From: Neelides folsomi
Lineage: Eukaryota; Arthropoda; Collembola; Neelipleona; Neelidae
Reading direction: 5' to 3'
DNA length: 64,000 bases
NCBI GenBank assembly: GCA_034687125.1
Contig: JAQGBZ010000223.1
Location: forward strand, 1 to 64,000
This document shows, piece by piece, positions 59,506-64,000 of this stretch (position 1 is the stretch's first letter; each line of letters begins with the position of its first letter). A program made the position numbers and the translations under genes. The notes under the pieces are model-generated. The model searched no databases, was not told the DNA's origin, and saw only the letters and a program-made list of their open reading frames with translations.

Positions 59506-62500
59506 CTGAAAACCAACAGAGTTCATTAGAATTCCACGCATTTTAATAAATCGACTCATCATCTACGGATCAACATGGTTTAAATGGCGAAGCTCAAGGA
59601 TGGAGAAACAAGTGGGCCAGGAAATATTCATCTCCAACTGTATATAATATAGATGAGAGATTTTGAGTGACGATGAGCATATCGGGAGTTAATCCTCGCT
59701 CACAGTCACATCTCAGATTCGAAGAGTTTGAAGGAAATCATTCAAAGATTTCTCTCAACATTTATGACTCGTCACAGAGGAAAGAAAGAAAGCTGGAACG
59801 AAAGGAACCCGTGAATCTCAACGTTCTGATCGGATGCCTTCACAAAGATAGAAGAGATCATTTCACATTTGACTCAATTATCCTTTGGGCTCGGTTAAAG
59901 TAAATGAATTAGGGTTAGGGTGCCTCGATCTACTTCAAAAATTGATGTTGGCCATGTGATAATTTTAACCTTTCACACCTGTAAAATTCATCCTTGGCAA
60001 AATTATAAAATTCATTCTAAAATTGGCCAAATGACATCTTTTTAAATATATTTTTAAACCTAGAATTTTCATTTTTAGCAACAGGTGGTTGTATGGATTT
60101 AGAGTTGAGAAAATGATTGGATATGAAAATGGGCGGGTGGGGTGATCGGAAGGAATGTTTCACGTTTCGTTTCTCTTCCTTAACTACCTTCCATCTCTCA
60201 ATCTCACTCGAAAGAAAAAGTTGAGGGGGTTTCGTGCTATAAGAAATTTTATGAAAAAATTTCTGTCTTCGTGATCAAACTTTATTTCTGCGAATAAAAT
60301 TTCTCGCCTCCTCTTGTAGTAAAAAGGAATTTCATTGAGAAACCCTGATTTCTATCTCTAAGTGTGTTGTGTTGAAACTCAAGTACTCTGATTTCTACTT
60401 AAAGAATCTGTTCAACAAGAGGACGCATGTACATATAATATATAAATAAACACAACAATGCGGTTTACAACAATTGTTCCGCAAACCTCCTTCCGTATCT
60501 TAATAGGGCTTCTCTCTATTTCTTAATTCTACTTCAGCTATTATATGATAAATCACGATGAATGAAAATTAAGATTTCAATAAAACTTCAGTAATATCCC
60601 AAAAGCTTATATTAAATAAATTACATTCTGCTGTTTGCCTTTAAAAGTAAAAGTATGAGAAAGAAATAATTTTTTATTGCCAACTTGGTAAAAAAGTTCA
60701 TTGATGATCAAATAATACAAGTAATAAAATGTAATTGATTTTTAGAGCGATTTATGTAATAGCAAAATGCTTCCTATAAGTTTTATTCTTCAAGAATAAT
60801 TTTTGCAATACTTCAATATTTCTCATTGAGTATACTGTATGCCTATAGCCATATGAAATTGATAAAAAGTCCCCAAAATGAACTGAAATATTTGAAAATG
60901 AAATATTTTGTTTGTGAATCCTTGAGAGTGAAATGTAATTAAGAGGTCAATGATCTGATTGCAAATGAGAGAAGCTTGAGAGGACAAACGGACTCTGACG
61001 ACAATAAAATGTTATTTAGGGAAATTACTATGGACCATTTTGTAAAGGATCAAAACATAACTGTAAGTCATGAAGATATGAAAGATATGGCGAATATGGA
61101 AAGACGACGAGGCTCCAATGGTAATTCATAAGAGTCGTCAGGAGATCCTTAGGAGTTTCCTGAGTCCACAAATCACAAGAGTTAGGTTTTTCATGCCCAC
61201 CACGTCTCCCCTTCAACTATCCCATTCCTCTCGTCCAGCTGTCCGGCCTTTAATTATATTACGATACGATGGGGAGAAATGTGTAATGGGCGACAGAGAT
61301 GATTTGTCCCTCAGTGCCATTTAAATCCCCAGTCGCTGGCGGAGAAAGCTAATGATAAAACGAGGATCGGATTGGGATGTAAAACAAGAGTCTGAGTCTC
61401 CTAATCCCTCAGCATCATCTCCCATCTCTTTAATCCAAGCCCAAGAAGGTAAACATACCGAGTTGATTCGCATTATTATGTATGACAAATCATATGCATC
61501 AGGCTCCCCGTTAGTTCCTTTCATTCCCTCAAGCTCAATGGAAGACCAAACAAGTTCTTGGGCATGTTTGCCAATGGGCCTCCTCGTTTATTTATCCCAA
61601 GTCGCCAAACTCATCATTCTCACTATTCCTCGCTTTTCAACAGAGAGACAGCTCGGTGGAGAAAATTCACCATTGATGCTAAAGACCATTTAAAACTTTG
61701 GGGATTTGAACCACTAAAATTGAGTTTCAATCACATTACCAAATCTCCCGTAATAATTCAAATTCCATTTGATTCCAACGGGATTCCGAGACGACAAGGT
61801 GTTGAGGCAGTAAAGTATTTACATCTATTATCTGTAGTTACATATAGTCATTCCATCATTCCCCTCATGCCCTCGTCGAGACTTCTTTGGTTTGACATGG
61901 GTGAGTTGATTAGAAAAGGAGACTTGATACAAAGAACATATTTGAGGAATCATTTCAATTCATTCCCAATACCTTTTCGCAAAGGAAGAAGGAGCAAGTG
62001 GAAAGTGCAGACTAATGCCGACAGTTCAACTGTTTCTCCCGAACGCTCAAGTTCAAAAAGGTGTTTACACTTGGACAATATTGGTAAGTGGTGTAGAGGA
62101 AGAAGTTTTTCCCTCACTGTTGTATTCCTAATTGCAAGTCCAACTAAATTTCCTCAATAAAAAGCATACTTAGGAAGGAATGCGGGAGAAAAACCACCTC
62201 ATTCACTTAATCCTCTTCTGAGAGTGAGTGACGAAGCGGAGATTTGTCAAGATGGCTCGAGATGTGCACACCTCTTAAGTTGCGCCAAATAAGAACGGCA
62301 GTTGATGGAATCTCTTTGCAAAACCCCAATTCATACATATAATATGTCCTTCCACACTATATAACATACACCATAATATTAATAATACTTATACTGTCCT
62401 ACCCATAAATCTATATAAGTATATTATATAGGAGAGGGTGAGACCTTTTCCCCTTAAGTTAATGTGTTGATGGCGGAAGGATGAAATCTTTTCAGAGCTT

Positions 62501-64000
62501 TGGGGACACGTCGGTAAAAACTGCGTTGTGAAGTACAATAACCTTGCATCAAGGCCGTCTTCCCGCATCTCAATTCCTCAATGCGGCTTTTAATGCTCCT
62601 GACTCATAGAGTGGGAGAGTCCTGGAGTTTGATCGTGAAAGAATATCAACAAGAGTGTTGAGTCCAAATGGATTCCAGCACGCACGCCAGTTCCATGAAC
62701 TCAAATCCATCATGACTTTTTCTACCTTTTATCTTTGGTGTGTGACACGTAGCTTGAAATAATAGAGAGGCGCTGAGGGAGTTGATATGGGATGAGTTGT
62801 GTAATTACATATTGCTCCGTTTCCTCATTTCATCCTCATTTTTTTACCTTTGAACGCACGAGTTATACAACTGAGCAGGTTTAATCTGAGAGTTGTTTAT
62901 TAGCCAAGTAAATAAATAAGAAAGACCTTAAGGATGTAAAAACTAATTGTGTTATTTAAAATTTTAGAATGGAATAATGGTCAGGAAAGTAATTAAAATA
63001 TCATTACTCGTGTGTCAAACAAGGAAAGAACTTAAATTTACATTTCGCAAGAAAAACCTGATAAAAAATTGGTGATCTTGTGCAAATCGTTCTATTTATG
63101 GAGCGATTGTTTTATTAACATAGGTTTAAATATGTTAAGAGATCTTAAAAAGTAAAACATTAAATAGAAAAAGGATTTGGATGTAAAGAATTGAGTCAAA
63201 CGGTTTACAGTTAGTTTCAATAAAATTAAAATGCATATTTAACATATACCTACTTTTGCATAATCGCTTTAGCACACTTTGAGTGCACAATAAAATTCAT
63301 CTATCTTGTTCTCATTCAGCAAATTGTAAATTCAAATTAAAAACATTGACAATTTGACAATGGGGTGGTAATAACCTGTACAATGATGGTACTTTATTGC
63401 ACACACGAGTGGTTAATACTAAATACGAGTTTTTTTCCTTCTTAATAATACAAGTTTTACTTTTCAACTTTAAAATTCTATCGTAATGAATCGATGAAAT
63501 AATCAAGGCTTGCATAATGGTTTGTAATTAGCAATTAGCAATTAGCCTATTATGGAATTAAAACTGGAACTACGAGGAGTTGAGCATTCGAAGAATTTCC
63601 ACTTGGGGTAAAAAAGAGTAGAAGTTCGGGAAGTGATGATTTCCTTAATTGAAGTGATAGGAGCAAGTGCGGTGATATTTAATTCTGCAAATCTATAACA
63701 CTCCTTGGCACTTTAATACTCGATCTGAGGAATGAAAAGTGGATGAGCGGAAAAGCTCGTCTTCCCTTTGCTATACATATTATTTGATACCTTCTCTGTT
63801 AATAATAATCCCCAAGGCTCGGCTGCTACACGACATTTCTGATAAATTAAGATCCATAACGGTACTCATTACAGCCAATTTCGCAACCGGTTCAGAACAA
63901 AGGTCCATTACAATGAAACATATAATGGTCAAACTGAGGCCCTCAGCATGCTCCATTCAAATTCAGTCGTACAATTCATTAACATTATTATGTATTAGAC
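59506..64000. other. Right edge: presumed further Shroom 5' intron or flank
   Basis: No exon with convincing splice sites and family similarity was found to the right of 59505. A 200-codon plus-strand frame (61558-62160) is the only long open stretch and matches nothing I know. The Shroom start is probably beyond the window. Confidence 0.4.

Noticed and set aside
59900-59930. Telomere-like TTAGGG motif
   Set aside because: Only about two units; no array, so interstitial telomere repeat is not supported.
61690-61725. tRNA B-box-like sequence on the minus strand (GGTTCAAATCC)
   Set aside because: No A box and no cloverleaf could be drawn around it; no tRNA gene was found in the window.

Overview
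This is animal nuclear DNA. The genes are split by many short AT-rich GT-AG introns plus a few kilobase-long ones, the sequence between genes is AT-rich, and Tc1/mariner-type DNA transposons are present. The protein set (a PVR/VEGFR-type receptor, Shroom with an ASD2 domain, LRRC59, ATOX1, a POC1-like WD40 protein) and the intron style fit an arthropod. A non-insect pancrustacean such as a copepod or springtail is my guess, but species cannot be fixed from the sequence. All gene models below were built by hand from reading-frame and splice-phase agreement; no expression data were available.

Left part, plus strand (1-9.65 kb): 19 exons of a receptor tyrosine kinase, cut at its 5' end by the window. 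Six Ig domains, one transmembrane helix, a split kinase domain and a tyrosine-rich tail are visible. The third visible Ig domain lacks its cysteines, as domain 4 does in this family, so one more Ig domain should lie upstream and the receptor is most likely of the seven-Ig VEGFR/PVR type. One intron carries a 1.5-kb maT-like (DD37D) mariner with a broken transposase; another carries a 387-bp inverted-repeat foldback element. One Ig exon holds a stop-free 96-bp segment with intact splice signals.

Middle part (10.4-19.6 kb): a compact two-dsRBD protein (minus) lies head-to-head with LRRC59 (plus), with about 0.6 kb between their start codons. The three-exon copper chaperone ATOX1 follows (plus). 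It converges on a POC1-like seven-blade WD40 gene (minus), and behind that lies an isopenicillin-N-synthase-like 2OG-Fe(II) oxygenase gene (minus).

Right part (22.3-64 kb): a single large minus-strand gene, Shroom. Its 3' exons encode a complete ASD2 Rock-binding coiled coil. Upstream exons encode Ser-rich and Pro-rich linkers, and exon phases agree through to an exon at 59.4 kb; the 5' end is not visible. The introns (up to 13 kb) hold a 486-bp mariner MITE with a transposase tail, a perfect 38-bp-stem hairpin, microsatellites and several long open frames that I cannot assign.

The genes do not form an obvious pathway. The most unusual items are the exitron-like segment and GC-AG intron in the receptor, the foldback and perfect hairpins inside introns, the overlapping upstream frame of the dsRBD gene, and the IPNS-like oxygenase, whose family is patchily distributed in animals. 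I did not find a convincing wholly new system.
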